DNA of 64,000 nt from Stygiolobus caldivivus (GTDB lineage: Archaea; Thermoproteota; Thermoprotei_A; Sulfolobales; Sulfolobaceae). The notes below the pieces were generated by a model that saw only the letters and a list, made by a program, of their open reading frames with translations, did no database searches and was not told where the DNA came from. Position numbers and translations under genes: made by a program. Positions 18,626 through 29,866 of the stretch are shown in pieces (positions within the stretch are counted from its first letter, which is position 1; every line of letters begins with the position of its first letter). The DNA lies in NCBI RefSeq assembly GCF_019704315.1, contig NZ_AP024597.1:1798001-1862000 (forward strand), written 5' to 3'.

Positions 18626-19077
18626 TTTTCTTTCAGCCTTTCTATCTCAAATACAAATAGTTCTTGCTCATAAGTTTGTATTGCCCCAGGCTTATACCTT
18701 CTTACCTCTTCTATTGCTGATTCAGCGTCTAAGCCTTCAACTAAAACCAGATAACTAGCGATTATAGTGCCAGTTCTCCCCATCCCACCTATGCAGTGGA
18801 CAAGGTTCCCTTTTCCCTTTCTAAGCCAGTTAAAAATACTAGTAAACTGGTTCATTTTAGGCGGGTGACCGTCTGGGATCCTTACGTGAAGATATTCTAA
18901 CCCTAGTTCATTAAGTGTAGAGTAATAATAATCAACACTACCCCATGCTTCTTCAATCTCCCAATCTTCAGGTAAGATAAGGACTCTCTTAACTCCGTTT
19001 CTTTTCCATTCCTCTATCTCATCTCTAGTATAAGGAATTGGAGATCCGCCTATTTCACCTTTTCTAACCCAATACAT
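18607..19077 (-). CDS. Small protein tyrosine phosphatase
   Basis: A 156-residue phosphatase with the P-loop [10 protein letters not shown] (HCxxGxGRT, catalytic Cys about residue 93) and a general-acid loop with Asp in [10 protein letters not shown] (about 68). It closely resembles the well-studied Sulfolobus PTP of about 161 residues (N-terminus [13 protein letters not shown] segment) as I recall it. It acts on phosphotyrosine, with reported Ser/Thr activity in relatives. It is the first gene of a minus-strand pair with endonuclease V. Confidence 0.93.
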   Translation of the reverse strand: MYWVRKGEIGGSPIPYTRDEIEEWKRNGVKRVLILPEDWEIEEAWGSVDYYYSTLNELGLEYLHVRIPDGHPPKMNQFTSIFNWLRKGKGNLVHCIGGMGRTGTIIASYLVLVEGLDAESAIEEVRRYKPGAIQTYEQELFVFEIERLKEKWKIHS

Positions 19078-19225
19078 TCATCATCACACTCTGCAGATCC
19101 GCTGTTCTTCATCTACTTTATTTTTAAAGTAAATGCGACATAAAAATTATTTCCGCATGTAAAGACTATAGGAAGAGGAGATATTGCGTCAAAGCATAAT
19201 AATTGTTTTATTAGTCCTGAATATG

Positions 19226-19232
19226 TATAAAA
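19226..19232 (+). promoter_or_regulatory. TATA box of the GlcD-type oxidase gene
   Basis: A perfect TATAAAA whose centre lies 26 bp before the GTG at 19255. This spacing predicts a leaderless mRNA starting at the GTG and is my main reason for choosing that start. Confidence 0.6.
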
Positions 19233-19254
19233 CTGATTAAAGCAATAATTTAAT

Positions 19255-20589
19255 GTGTTAGATGGTTTAGAAGTAGAAGAAGGCAAGGAACGAGAGGATT
19301 TTGCAGGGTTTAAAATAAGACCTAGGTTAATAGTTTACCCTAAAAATGAGGAAGAAATAGTTAGGGTAGTAAATTATGCAAGGGATAATAAGATACCTAT
19401 TGTTACTTATGGTGCAGGGACAAGCCTATCAGGACATTTGCAGTGTGAGGGATGTATATTACTCGACATGAAATACATGAACCAAATTATTGAGATTAAC
19501 GATATTGACTGGTATACCAGAGTTCAACCCGCCGTAAACCTTGAAAAGTTAAACTCAGAGTTAAACAAAAAAGGGTTTTTCCTGCCTCCTGACCCAGCAA
19601 GTTATTTCTTATGCTCCGTGGGTGGAGCTACCGCAAATGCTTCAGGTGGTATGAGAGGAGTAAAATACGGGACTTTCAGAGACTGGGTCTTAGCGCTTAA
19701 AGTGGTCTTACCTAACGGGAAGATCGTGAAAATAGGTGAGCCGTTAAGAAAGAATAGAGGGGGGTATGATCTCCTGCACTTATTTGTAGGAAGCGAGGGC
19801 ACTTTAGGAATAATTACCGAAATATGGTTAAGGATTATTCCATTACCTCAAAGGAAGACCTATACGATTATTTCCTACGTTAATGATATAGAAGAAGCTG
19901 GACAACTAATCTATCTAATAAGAAGAAATGGAATTATCCCAGAAATAGCTGAATTTATTGACGGTGAAGTTATACGAGCACTTAATAGGGAATTGAACGC
20001 CGGTCTTAGTGAAAAGGGCGGGGCATTTATAATCTCAGTTGAGGAGGATTACTTGCCTAAGCTCCAAACTCTATTAGAAAACAAAGAGTACATTATAACA
20101 GAAGGAGAAGAGGCTGAAAGAATTTATTCTATAAGAGCTCAATCTGCTATAGCGTTAAAAGCTGAGACAAAACTAATGTATGTTGAAGACATAGTAGTAC
20201 CCGTATCACGGATAATAGACGCTATAAAGAGAATAAAAGAGATCGAAAAGAAATACAATATAAGAATGCCGATTATAGCCCATATAGGCGATGGAAATCT
20301 ACACCCTAATATAATGCTAGATGACCCTAGTAAGGCTCAAATAATTTTCGACGAAGTAGCCAGGGTAGCTATTGAACTAGGAGGTTCTGTATCCGGGGAA
20401 CACGGTATCGGCGTGCAAAAAGCTAGAGTATTAGCTGAACAGATAATTTCTCATAACGGTAGGGAAGTCCTAAAAATTATGAAAGGGATTAAGGACTTAA
20501 TAGACCCTGAGGATATTATGAATCCTAATAAATTCGTCGAACTAGCATATAAGCTGAGTGAGTTAGATGAGAGCACTATTCCCAGGTAG
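19255..20589 (+). CDS. FAD-linked oxidase, GlcD/D-lactate dehydrogenase type
   Basis: A 444-residue member of the FAD-binding type 4 family, oxidising a 2-hydroxyacid such as D-lactate or glycolate. The FAD domain shows [32 protein letters not shown] (about 50-60), [13 protein letters not shown] (about 120-133) and [17 protein letters not shown]. The C-terminal cap has [12 protein letters not shown] and the closing [14 protein letters not shown]. The N-terminus is a little shorter than in bacterial GlcD. It overlaps nadM by 23 bp. The precise substrate cannot be read from sequence. Confidence 0.9.
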   Translation: MLDGLEVEEGKEREDFAGFKIRPRLIVYPKNEEEIVRVVNYARDNKIPIVTYGAGTSLSGHLQCEGCILLDMKYMNQIIEINDIDWYTRVQPAVNLEKLNSELNKKGFFLPPDPASYFLCSVGGATANASGGMRGVKYGTFRDWVLALKVVLPNGKIVKIGEPLRKNRGGYDLLHLFVGSEGTLGIITEIWLRIIPLPQRKTYTIISYVNDIEEAGQLIYLIRRNGIIPEIAEFIDGEVIRALNRELNAGLSEKGGAFIISVEEDYLPKLQTLLENKEYIITEGEEAERIYSIRAQSAIALKAETKLMYVEDIVVPVSRIIDAIKRIKEIEKKYNIRMPIIAHIGDGNLHPNIMLDDPSKAQIIFDEVARVAIELGGSVSGEHGIGVQKARVLAEQIISHNGREVLKIMKGIKDLIDPEDIMNPNKFVELAYKLSELDESTIPR

Positions 20590-21088
20590 ATTTCAACCAT
20601 TTCATTTGGGACACCTTGCTGCAGTACAGTGGCTACTAAACAAGTATGACAAAGTGATTATAATGATTGGTAGCGGTCAAGAGAGCCACTCAGTTTATAA
20701 TCCGTTTACAGCAGGGGAAAGATTATTTATGATAAAAGAGAGCTTAAAAGAATATAACGTAGATTTTCGTAAGGTCATTATGTTCCCTATAATGGAATCC
20801 TTTACCAGTAAAAATTGGATAAGGATTGTAGAAGTTTATTCACCACCATTTGATGTAGTAGTAAGCGGAAACCCCTTAGTATACACTGTAGCTAAAGAGT
20901 CCGGGTATTTAACCGATAAAGTGCCTATCTTTAACAGGGAGAATTATAACGCTACTAGGATAAGAAAATTAATGATAGAGAATGACCCTAGTTGGAAAGA
21001 ATTAGTCCCAAAAAGTGTCTATAAATTTATTGAAGAAATAGGGGGCGATAATAGAGTAAGAGAGGTTATAAAATCAGACTACTGTTAA
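20567..21088 (+). CDS. nadM: Nicotinamide-nucleotide adenylyltransferase (archaeal NadM)
   Basis: Makes NAD from NMN (or the nicotinate form) and ATP. The nucleotidyltransferase alpha/beta phosphodiesterase signature [11 protein letters not shown] is at residues 7-17, and the second motif appears as [11 protein letters not shown] (the ISSTxxR-type site, about 126-136). The length of 173 aa matches archaeal NMNAT. It starts inside the end of the upstream oxidase gene, so it is co-transcribed with it. Confidence 0.95.
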   Translation: MRALFPGRFQPFHLGHLAAVQWLLNKYDKVIIMIGSGQESHSVYNPFTAGERLFMIKESLKEYNVDFRKVIMFPIMESFTSKNWIRIVEVYSPPFDVVVSGNPLVYTVAKESGYLTDKVPIFNRENYNATRIRKLMIENDPSWKELVPKSVYKFIEEIGGDNRVREVIKSDYC

Positions 21089-21091
21089 ATA

Positions 21092-22642
21092 TCAGATTAT
21101 TTTACGATCCGATACGCCTTCACCTTTACCGAAGACTTTTTCAAAGAACCCACCTTTGGTTATTAACTTAATGGTGTGTCCAGGATTAGGCTTAGTATAA
21201 ATTTCAAAATCTTTTATTACTCCTTCTCTATTCACCGTTAATTCGATTTTTTCTAGGTCAGGACTAATACTAGAACCCCTTATACCATTAACAGCTAATA
21301 CTTCATCAGATGGAAATAGACCTGCTATATCGGCTGGTGAACCATCTTCTACAAACACGATTTTGCTACCATCAAGCCTAATGCCAAGATAAGGTTTCCC
21401 CTTATCTACAAATTCAATATCTACGTAGTCCGAGAGATAGCTAAATATGGGAGGATCCCTCTTGTAAACTAAATCGTCTAAAAAATCCACCCCGAATTCA
21501 GCTGCTATTTCCTTGACATCAGCATAGGTATATCCGTTATCTCTACACTTTTTATAAAGGGATTTGAAAAAGGTGAAAAAGTCCTTCGTATTCTCGCTCT
21601 CATCCCTAATTTTCATATCCATAATTAGCCCTACTATAAACCCGAGGTCGTAATATGAAACGCCTACGTTAAGGAAGTTCTCATCACGTCTATACAGTTT
21701 TATCCACGTTAACCGGGAAGATTCCGCTAAACTCATTCTTCTAATACCCGGATAAGTGAGGTTTGAAAGTATGTTAGCTATTGACTTTAATGCTTGTTGT
21801 GTATCAGTCACTCCTACTGCTACTGTAGACAGAAACGCCATATAGTCCGTTAAACCTTCTGCTACCCATAATAGGTCTGTATAGTTCTCTCTTTCATAAC
21901 TGAATGATAAGAACTCCTTGGGCTTTAGAGTCTTAATGTTCCATCTGTGGATATATTCATGAGTAAAAAGCCAAAAGAGGTCTTTCCTATCCCATTGGAC
22001 TACAATCGCAGAAGAGTGGCTATGTTCTATTCCACCATAACTTACATCACTTCTTCTAAAGAAGAAAATATAGTCTTTTCTACTATTATTCTTGGTTTTA
22101 TTTTCTTGGTATATCTGATCTAAAAACAAGAGGATTTTACCTAACTTTTCTACATCTTCAAGCTGGTGAAGAGTAGAAATATAATGAGACTCGGTAATCT
22201 TGATCAGCTTCAGATTTGGGGAAGCTTGGATCGGGGAATCAGCAAACTCGTGATAGTTATCGCCACAATAAGCCTCCCCGACCTTTTGTAATGTAGTGTG
22301 GACAACCCAGTTGCTCGGAAGCTTAAGCTTTACGCAATACTGTTCATCCACTTCTTGAAAGGGAAAGACCGATACGGGGTTTATAAACAAGTATTCGCTA
22401 GTGGATATTGCTTCCCTTTGATCCTTTGAAATAGCAGAGTAGAAGTATTCAAACTCCTCATCTGTTAAATAATATCTGTTTTTTGCGGTGAAGATCGCAC
22501 CTTTAAGGAAAGTAACGTTCCTCTCTTGTTCTCTAACAAAATATGACCCTGGGACCCAAGTTGGAAAAGTTATCTCTCTACCAACAGTTCCCTTACCCTT
22601 AACGTAGATGTACCTATTTCTGGGTTCGACTTCAAAATACAT
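21092..22642 (-). CDS. M61-family metallopeptidase with PDZ domain
   Basis: A 516-residue zinc peptidase. The thermolysin-type site HEYIHRWN (HExxH, about residue 228) is followed by WVAEGLTDYMAFL, whose Glu is the third zinc ligand. The N-terminal part matches the M61 beta domain (begins YFEVEPRNRYIYVKG, with WVPGSYFVREQ near 29-39). A PDZ domain occupies about 410-500 (PYLGIRLDGSKIVFVEDGSPADIAGLFPSDEVLAVNG region, read across about 416-452). The glycyl aminopeptidase subgroup is likely. It lies 10 bp after the AIM24 gene in the same operon. Confidence 0.9.
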   Translation of the reverse strand: MYFEVEPRNRYIYVKGKGTVGREITFPTWVPGSYFVREQERNVTFLKGAIFTAKNRYYLTDEEFEYFYSAISKDQREAISTSEYLFINPVSVFPFQEVDEQYCVKLKLPSNWVVHTTLQKVGEAYCGDNYHEFADSPIQASPNLKLIKITESHYISTLHQLEDVEKLGKILLFLDQIYQENKTKNNSRKDYIFFFRRSDVSYGGIEHSHSSAIVVQWDRKDLFWLFTHEYIHRWNIKTLKPKEFLSFSYERENYTDLLWVAEGLTDYMAFLSTVAVGVTDTQQALKSIANILSNLTYPGIRRMSLAESSRLTWIKLYRRDENFLNVGVSYYDLGFIVGLIMDMKIRDESENTKDFFTFFKSLYKKCRDNGYTYADVKEIAAEFGVDFLDDLVYKRDPPIFSYLSDYVDIEFVDKGKPYLGIRLDGSKIVFVEDGSPADIAGLFPSDEVLAVNGIRGSSISPDLEKIELTVNREGVIKDFEIYTKPNPGHTIKLITKGGFFEKVFGKGEGVSDRKII

Positions 22643-22652
22643 TATAACACCT

Positions 22653-23345
22653 TTAAAAGGGCAGCTGGATTCCTCCTTGCTGTCCGCTGGGTAAATACGG
22701 GATAAGAGACATTGCTAGCTGTTCTGCAGTGAGAGTGTGTAGCCACACTCTGCCAGGTCCGGTAATAGTTACGAAGAATAACCCTTCGTGAGCAAAGAAT
22801 ATGGACCTCAAGCCTCCGACTAGTTGAACACTATACGGCATTCCTTCTTGGAATGCCATTAAATGGGAAGCCTCAACTTGAATAGTCTCACCGGGCTGGA
22901 GATCCCTAACGATCAGTCCCCCGTAAGAGTGTAAAAATACGTTACCGAACCCGTTAAACTTCGCTAAGAAGAGCCCTTCACCGCCCAATATCCCAGCAGT
23001 AAGCCTGGCTAACTGTGCGTCGTAGTTTACACTCGTCTCGGCTGCTAAGAATGAGTGAGATTCAGCTAGGATCCCTCTTCCCTCTAAAGGTATCTGAACA
23101 ATTTTTCCGGGGAATATACCTGATAAAACTACTTCACCCGGTCCATAAAACTCTGTAACAAAGAAAGACCCGCCAGTTAAAGCCCTCTTAATTCCAGATA
23201 AAAGACCTCCTCTCATTCTTGTTTGTAAGTTTACAGTTGCTGTCTTCATAACCATATGTCCAGCGTCAGCGTATATCCCCTCATTTGGAGCTAAATACAC
23301 TTTGAGATATTGCAAATCATCTCCTTGAATTTCGTATTGAGGCAT
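22653..23345 (-). CDS. AIM24/TIGR00266 family protein
   Basis: A 230-residue all-beta protein of the AIM24 family (TIGR00266). Visible signs are the opening MPQYEIQGDDLQYLKVYLAP, YADAGHMVMKTATVNLQT, GPGEVVLSGIFPGKI, and repeated glycine-rich beta hairpins. The biochemical function of the family is not settled. It is first in a minus-strand pair with the M61 peptidase and divergent from proC, 38 bp away, so their promoters are shared in that gap. Confidence 0.87.
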   Translation of the reverse strand: MPQYEIQGDDLQYLKVYLAPNEGIYADAGHMVMKTATVNLQTRMRGGLLSGIKRALTGGSFFVTEFYGPGEVVLSGIFPGKIVQIPLEGRGILAESHSFLAAETSVNYDAQLARLTAGILGGEGLFLAKFNGFGNVFLHSYGGLIVRDLQPGETIQVEASHLMAFQEGMPYSVQLVGGLRSIFFAHEGLFFVTITGPGRVWLHTLTAEQLAMSLIPYLPSGQQGGIQLPF

Positions 23346-23383
23346 AAGAAATTATATTTAAAGTGATTATAAAAGTCTTCTAA

Positions 23384-24169
23384 ATGGTTTCAATATCTAT
23401 TTTGGGTGCAGGTAAGATTGGAACAGCAATAGCCAAGTCTATAAAGGATAACTTTGAGGTGATAGCAACCGCAAGGAGTGAAGCTAGTTTAAAAAGAATT
23501 CAAGAACTAGGGATAGCTTCAACTAGAGATAATTCTTATGCTGTAAATAAATCAGATATAGTAATAATTAGTGTAAAGCCTCAACATTTTAGGACATTAC
23601 TTACTGAAATAAAACCTGAGCTCTGGATAGGTAAAAAGGTAATTTCGGTAATGGCTGGAGTTAAGCTCCTTACACTGTCAAGATTACTCAAAGGAGCAAC
23701 GGTATTTAGAGCGATGCCAAACATAAATGCCGTCGTCGGAAAAGCGACAACTGCTATATCGCCTCAGAAGGACGAAACTGTAGAGAAGATCTTTTTATCA
23801 ATAGGGAATGTTTACTGGGTTCAGGAAGAGCTCTTGGATGCGTGGACTGCAATTATAGGGAGCGGCCCAGCCTTCTTGGCTGAAATAGTTGACGCGTTTG
23901 CGTTAGGTGCAGTAGCTTGCGGAATGCCTAGAGAACTCGCATATGATGCGATTTTAGACATGGTTGAAGGGACAGTTTCACTGCTTAAGAAATGTAAGAC
24001 TCACCCCGTATTCTTACGCGACCAAGTGACCACACCTGCTGGGACGACTATAAGAGGGCTGATGGTCATGGAGAGTGAAGGAGTGAAATCTGCTATTATT
24101 AAGACCGTAGAATCAGCATATCAGAGGGCTGTAACTATTGGGAAAGAAATAGATAGCTCCGTTCAGTAA
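23384..24169 (+). CDS. proC: Pyrroline-5-carboxylate reductase
   Basis: Last step of proline synthesis: NAD(P)H reduction of pyrroline-5-carboxylate. The Rossmann nucleotide site ILGAGKIGTAIAKSI is at the N-terminus (about 5-19), VISVMAGVKLLTLSRLL at about 86-102, RAMPNINAVVGKA near 108-120, and the C-terminal substrate signature with PAGTTIRGLMVME near 224-236. The length of 261 aa is typical. Confidence 0.94.
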   Translation: MVSISILGAGKIGTAIAKSIKDNFEVIATARSEASLKRIQELGIASTRDNSYAVNKSDIVIISVKPQHFRTLLTEIKPELWIGKKVISVMAGVKLLTLSRLLKGATVFRAMPNINAVVGKATTAISPQKDETVEKIFLSIGNVYWVQEELLDAWTAIIGSGPAFLAEIVDAFALGAVACGMPRELAYDAILDMVEGTVSLLKKCKTHPVFLRDQVTTPAGTTIRGLMVMESEGVKSAIIKTVESAYQRAVTIGKEIDSSVQ

Positions 24170-24239
24170 CTGAAAATAAATATTACTTCATATTAATTTT
24201 GAGTTAAATTCAAAAGTAGAGACTATAATTTAAATAGTG

Positions 24240-25598
24240 ATGGCTGAGATAAGAGAAATTAAAAAAGTAGAAAGAGAAAAGGCATCAATTCATAGTCATA
24301 TTTCAGGTTTAGGGCTTGACGAAAAAGGTAAGCCAATATTTAAAGCAGATGGGCTAGTAGGACAAGTAGAAGCAAGAGAAGCTGCAGGTATAGTGGTGCA
24401 ATTAATAAAGCAAGGTAAAATGGCCGGTAAGGGGATCCTCTTCGTAGGCCCACCCGGTACCGGGAAGACGGCCTTAGCAATTGCTATAGCGAAAGAATTG
24501 GGCGAAGATACTCCGTTTACCATAATGAATGCGTCTGAAATTTACTCAACTGAACTGAAAAAGACCGAAATTCTTACTCAAGCTATAAGGAAGTCGTTGG
24601 GATTAAGAATAAAACAAAGGAGGACCGTTTATGAGGGAGTCGTTAAAGACATTAAGCTTAAAGTAGCAAGGAGTAAGTTTAACCCTTATGCAGTGATGCC
24701 TAGAGAAGCTCAAATCACACTAGCAACTAAAGACGATGAAAGGACTTTAAATGTGGGCGATGCTATTGCAGCTCAATTAATGAAAATGAATATCAGAAAA
24801 GGAGACGTAATCTGGATTGATGCTGAGACAGGTGAAGTGGCCAGAGTGGGTAGAGCAAAGGGGACTGAAGGAGAAAAAAGCTACGATATAGATGTAGTTA
24901 AACAAGTTGACATACCGACAGGACAAGTCAGAAAAGAAAAAGATATTACATTTACAGTAACTCTTCACGACCTAGACTTAAATATAGCAGCTCAAAGTAT
25001 ATCAATAACTGCCCTATTCAGCTTCTTTACAGAAAGAGAAATTAACCAAGATATAAGGAGACAAGTAGATAAACTGGTAAAGGACATGGTTAATAAAGGA
25101 GAAGCTGAACTAATACCGGGCGTATTGTTCATAGACGATGCCCACATGTTAGACATAGAAGCTTTTTCATTTCTTACTAAAGCGTTAGAATCTGATTTAG
25201 CACCTATATTAATCCTTGCTACTAATAGAGGAATAACAAAAATCAGGGGTACAGATATAGAATCACCTCACGGTATGCCATTGGATCTACTAGACAGGCT
25301 GCTTATAATACCAACAAGGCCTTATAACCAAGATGAAATAAGAGAAATAATCAAAATACGTGCTGATGAGATAGAAGTAAAACTTGATGATAAAGCACTA
25401 GATTTATTAACAAAGTTAGGCGTTGAAAACAGTTTAAGATACGCAGTACAGTTACTAGAACCGTCCTTAATAATCGCACAAAAGAAAGGAAGAGATAATA
25501 TATCGCCAGAGGAGGTAGAGGAAGCGGCAAAGCTGTTCAGCGATACAAAGAGAAGCGTAAACTATGTAAAGGAGTATGAAAATCTACTACTCAAATGA
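24240..25598 (+). CDS. TIP49/RuvB-like AAA+ ATPase
   Basis: Archaeal homologue of eukaryotic RuvBL1/RuvBL2 (TIP49), hexameric ATPases of chromatin and snoRNP assembly; its archaeal role is unclear. Seen: the N-terminal [31 protein letters not shown], Walker [12 protein letters not shown] (about 70-80), an OB-like insertion (about 125-235), Walker [10 protein letters not shown] (about 295), and sensor LATNRG. I choose the ATG at 24240 over the adjoining GTG. Its stop codon lies inside the C box of a C/D sRNA, which is notable given the role of TIP49 in C/D snoRNP assembly in eukaryotes. Confidence 0.94.
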   Translation: MAEIREIKKVEREKASIHSHISGLGLDEKGKPIFKADGLVGQVEAREAAGIVVQLIKQGKMAGKGILFVGPPGTGKTALAIAIAKELGEDTPFTIMNASEIYSTELKKTEILTQAIRKSLGLRIKQRRTVYEGVVKDIKLKVARSKFNPYAVMPREAQITLATKDDERTLNVGDAIAAQLMKMNIRKGDVIWIDAETGEVARVGRAKGTEGEKSYDIDVVKQVDIPTGQVRKEKDITFTVTLHDLDLNIAAQSISITALFSFFTEREINQDIRRQVDKLVKDMVNKGEAELIPGVLFIDDAHMLDIEAFSFLTKALESDLAPILILATNRGITKIRGTDIESPHGMPLDLLDRLLIIPTRPYNQDEIREIIKIRADEIEVKLDDKALDLLTKLGVENSLRYAVQLLEPSLIIAQKKGRDNISPEEVEEAAKLFSDTKRSVNYVKEYENLLLK

Positions 25599-25646
25599 TG
25601 ATTGAAGACGGAACCGAACAGTGAAGAGTCGTTGCCGGACTGATCA
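25593..25646 (+). ncRNA. C/D box sRNA overlapping the 3' end of the TIP49 gene
   Basis: Box order and spacing fit archaeal C/D sRNAs: C box ATGATGA at 25595-25601 (containing the TIP49 stop), a 12-nt guide (25602-25613), degenerate D' box CCGA at 25614-25617, degenerate C' box GTGAAGA at 25621-25627, a second 12-nt guide (25628-25639), and D box CTGA at 25640-25643. Both guides are exactly 12 nt, the preferred archaeal spacing. The RNA probably comes from processing of the TIP49 transcript, as no own promoter is evident. Targets were not identified. Confidence 0.65.
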
Positions 25647-26096
25647 GTGCCCTAAGCAGATCTGGTATAACTTTTTTTCAATTACATCTTTGAGTATACG
25701 ATAAGTCATGCCCCATATTTTTAAATCCCCATAGTAGAATGACTCTTGATTAACTTCTAGATCTTGAGGTCTAATCCATATAGCCTTATCGACTTCGTCC
25801 TTTTGGATAACTGGTTCAAATTCTCTTTCTACGCATCCTAAAAACGCTTTTACTTTCATATCAGGTGCATTGTTAGGAAAATAAGTTCCTAATTCTTTAA
25901 CTATTTTAGGTCTTATTCCTACTTCTTCATAACACTCTCTCATAGCCGCTTCATAACACGATTCTGAGTTCTCCCTTCTCCCTCCTGGAAAGGCTACATG
26001 TCCACTCCACGGATCTCTTGGATTTTGCTTTCTCTTTATAAGCAAAATGTAACCGTTTTTTGACACTATCACGGTTACAGCGGCTTTGCATTCCAT
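25644..26096 (-). CDS. NUDIX hydrolase, CoA-pyrophosphatase-like
   Basis: A 150-residue NUDIX protein. The Nudix box GGRRENSESCYEAAMRECYEEVGI (GxxxxxExxxxxxxREUxEExGU, read over about 37-60) is complete, so it should bind metal and hydrolyse a nucleoside diphosphate derivative. The preceding LLIKRKQNPRDPWSGHVAFP resembles the signature of CoA-type Nudix enzymes. It lies 2 bp after the nadB stop on the same strand. Confidence 0.88.
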   Translation of the reverse strand: MECKAAVTVIVSKNGYILLIKRKQNPRDPWSGHVAFPGGRRENSESCYEAAMRECYEEVGIRPKIVKELGTYFPNNAPDMKVKAFLGCVEREFEPVIQKDEVDKAIWIRPQDLEVNQESFYYGDLKIWGMTYRILKDVIEKKLYQICLGH

Positions 26097-26098
26097 AT

Positions 26099-27586
<1,488 letters not shown>

Positions 27587-27602
27587 CTACATTTCAATTA
27601 CT

Positions 27603-28169
27603 GTGAAAATAGCCGTAATTTATTTCGGTGGACAGTACAACCATCTTATTGTAAAGGACCTAAAGTATTTGGGAGTAGAAGCTGTTGCAGTAACGCCTGA
27701 TAAACCAGTGGAATTTCTTAATAATTTTGATTGTATAATTTTTGGAGGGGGGCCCTATTCAGTAGCCAATGAATTAGATAAGATGGGTAACGCTAAAGAG
27801 TACGTATTAAAGACACAATCACCCAAAATGGGGATATGCTTAGGTCACCAGTTAATAGCAAAAGTATTAGGAGGAGAAGTCACAAGAGCCAAGAACCCAG
27901 AATATGGCTTGGTAAACGTAGTGGTCGATGATGAGGATACCTTACTACAAGGGTTAAAGCCCTCTATTAGAGCTTGGGAAAGCCATACAGATGAAGTCGT
28001 AAATGCACCTCAAGGTTTTAGAGTATTAGCCCACAGTGAAAATGCAAGAGTTCAAGCTATGGTAAACAGCAATAATACTATATTTGGAGTCCAATTCCAT
28101 CCTGAAGTTAAACATACTGAAAAAGGGATAGAAGTATTCAAAAATTTTATTCAGGCTTGTAGAAAATGA
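27603..28169 (+). CDS. guaAA: GMP synthase, glutamine amidotransferase subunit
   Basis: Class I glutamine amidotransferase supplying ammonia to GMP synthetase. The nucleophile Cys lies in GICLGHQLIAKVLGG (about residue 78), and the His-Glu pair in FGVQFHPEVKHTE (about 166-168). The length of 188 aa is that of the stand-alone archaeal subunit; the partner ATP-pyrophosphatase subunit is not in this window. It starts with GTG. Its stop overlaps the nadC ATG by 4 bp, so it is coupled to NAD synthesis here. Confidence 0.93.
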   Translation: MKIAVIYFGGQYNHLIVKDLKYLGVEAVAVTPDKPVEFLNNFDCIIFGGGPYSVANELDKMGNAKEYVLKTQSPKMGICLGHQLIAKVLGGEVTRAKNPEYGLVNVVVDDEDTLLQGLKPSIRAWESHTDEVVNAPQGFRVLAHSENARVQAMVNSNNTIFGVQFHPEVKHTEKGIEVFKNFIQACRK

Positions 28170-29002
28170 TCGTAGAAAGACTAGCAGTACAGAAATTATT
28201 GGCAATGCTAGAAGAGGATGTCCTTCCTGAAGATGTTACAAGCAAAGCGGTAAAAGGGATAAAGTCTAGAGCCTCTATCATAGCTAAGGAAGACGGATTA
28301 TTAGCGGGAAACAAGTTTATCATTTTATTTTTAGAACAACTAGGGTTTAAAATTCTCGATAAAATGACTGATGGAAGTGCGTTTAAAAAAGGAGATAGAT
28401 TACTTGAGTTTGAAGGAGACGGAGAAGATATACTAGTCGTGGAGAGGTTAATTCTAAATATATTAAGCAGATTATCTGGTATAGCTACAATAACGTCACA
28501 TATGGTTAAGCTTGCTAGATCCGTTAATCCGAACATAATAATAGCTGGGACGAGGAAAACAACTCCTGGACTAAGGATCTTTGAAAAATACGCAATAGAA
28601 GTGGGCGGAGGGGATCCACACAGATATAATTTATCAGACATGGTACTGATAAAGGACAACCATATTGCTCTGTTAGGAGGAGTTAAACCAGCAATAGAAA
28701 AAGTTAAAAAATATGTAAGTTTCTCTAAAAAGATCGAAGTTGAGGTCACCAGCCTTAAAGAGGCATTAGAGGCATATGAAGCAGGGGCAGATATTATCTT
28801 ACTCGATAACATGTCCCCTAAAGAAATCGAAGAAGTAGTAGAACGTCTTAAAGGGAAAATACTGTTAGAAGCATCTGGAAGAATAACACCAGAAAACATA
28901 TTAGAATATGCGAAAACCGGAGTAGATATTATATCCAGCGGTTATATAACTCATAGTGTGAAATCTATAGATCTTTCACTAGATATTAAAAAAATAGATT
29001 AA
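28166..29002 (+). CDS. nadC: Nicotinate-nucleotide pyrophosphorylase (quinolinate phosphoribosyltransferase)
   Basis: Converts quinolinate and PRPP to nicotinate mononucleotide. Signatures: EEDVLPEDVTSKAV at the N-terminus (about 15-28), LNILSRLSGIAT, GTRKTTPGLRIFEKYAIEVGG (read over about 131-151), HRYNLSDMVLIKDNH (about 155-169), IEVEVTSLKEALEA and DIILLDNMSP. The length of 278 aa is normal. It completes, with nadB and nadM in this window, most of the de novo NAD pathway. Confidence 0.95.
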   Translation: MIVERLAVQKLLAMLEEDVLPEDVTSKAVKGIKSRASIIAKEDGLLAGNKFIILFLEQLGFKILDKMTDGSAFKKGDRLLEFEGDGEDILVVERLILNILSRLSGIATITSHMVKLARSVNPNIIIAGTRKTTPGLRIFEKYAIEVGGGDPHRYNLSDMVLIKDNHIALLGGVKPAIEKVKKYVSFSKKIEVEVTSLKEALEAYEAGADIILLDNMSPKEIEEVVERLKGKILLEASGRITPENILEYAKTGVDIISSGYITHSVKSIDLSLDIKKID

Positions 29003-29023
29003 TTTAGCGTATCTTCTTCCTTT

Positions 29024-29725
29024 CTATACTAAATTTTGTATAGTTTCAACTTTATTTTTAATAAAGGTAGTATTTAGATGTGTAATTAAATATTGTGGAG
29101 ACATACCTTGAATAAATGAAGGATTATACATGTATCCAATAAGTAAATACGTTCCCTTATCTCCGGATATTAAAATAAGTGTTGGAATATGTGGTGGGTT
29201 CCCCATATATGCAGCAGCTTGGAAAAAGCCACCTTGAGCCCATTTCTCTACTACGTATTCCTTAATTAATTTGTAATAATTAGGGAAATCCTTTTGTATT
29301 TGATTTAAACCATATTGTATATAATTACTTATTTGAGAACCGGATGCAGTTGCATTAAGATATCTATTATAAAGATATAAAAATCTGAAATGGATAGAAG
29401 AATTCGGCTTAAAAGATAGAAATATAAGGCTAGGCGTATTAGGATATACATCATAAGGATCTGAATAAGAAAAATTATAGTAAATCTTACCATAGTGAGA
29501 AAGAAATGCATATAAAACCCAGCTATCCGCTGCACCGAAAGGACAGCCATACCATGAAATAAATATGATACATGAAATCCCAGCCTGAGCTAAATCTTGG
29601 TTGCTAACCTTGATGAAAGAATTAAGAGGAACTTCGATCGGATATAATAAATAAGGAAGAATTAAAAATATTAAAAATATAATTACCAATGGAAGAACGA
29701 ACAAGCGCATATTAATTTTTCTCAT
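29024..29725 (-). CDS. DUF929 family membrane-anchored protein
   Basis: A 233-residue protein with one N-terminal hydrophobic anchor (about residues 8-28), so it is probably exposed outside the membrane. The segment FISWYGCPFGAADSW (about 55-69) is the hallmark of DUF929, a Sulfolobales family with a thioredoxin-like look (CPFG instead of CxxC). Start is uncertain: the TATA box is only about 15 bp before the ATG at 29725, so the in-frame ATG at 29710 is a good alternative for a leaderless mRNA. The function is unknown. Confidence 0.82.
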   Translation of the reverse strand: MRKINMRLFVLPLVIIFLIFLILPYLLYPIEVPLNSFIKVSNQDLAQAGISCIIFISWYGCPFGAADSWVLYAFLSHYGKIYYNFSYSDPYDVYPNTPSLIFLSFKPNSSIHFRFLYLYNRYLNATASGSQISNYIQYGLNQIQKDFPNYYKLIKEYVVEKWAQGGFFQAAAYMGNPPHIPTLILISGDKGTYLLIGYMYNPSFIQGMSPQYLITHLNTTFIKNKVETIQNLV

Positions 29726-29736
29726 CTTATTATATC

Positions 29737-29761
29737 CGTATAAAACTTACTTAAGTAAGTT
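29737..29761 (-). promoter_or_regulatory. Promoter with 18-bp perfect palindrome upstream of the DUF929 gene
   Basis: Reading the minus strand, the palindrome AACTTACTTAAGTAAGTT (29744-29761) abuts a TATA-like TTTTATA (about 29738-29744). A perfect 9+9 palindrome overlapping the BRE/TATA site is well placed for a dimeric repressor or activator. No binding protein can be named. Confidence 0.45.
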
Positions 29762-29866
29762 ACTCCTATTTTTACTTAATTATGTAAAAATTACAAAAAT
29801 CATATAATATAGAAAGCGATAAGCAAAGCATATAAAGTTAACAATTATCTAGAGACTAATACAAAT

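Noticed and set aside
19078-19125. GTGATGATGA on the minus strand before the phosphatase as a C' box
   Set aside because: No matching C and D boxes; it acts better as the leader of the phosphatase gene.
28147-28899. 250-codon antisense ORF over nadC
   Set aside because: The Ser/Pro/Leu-rich translation without domains is typical of a shadow; nadC on the plus strand is unmistakable.
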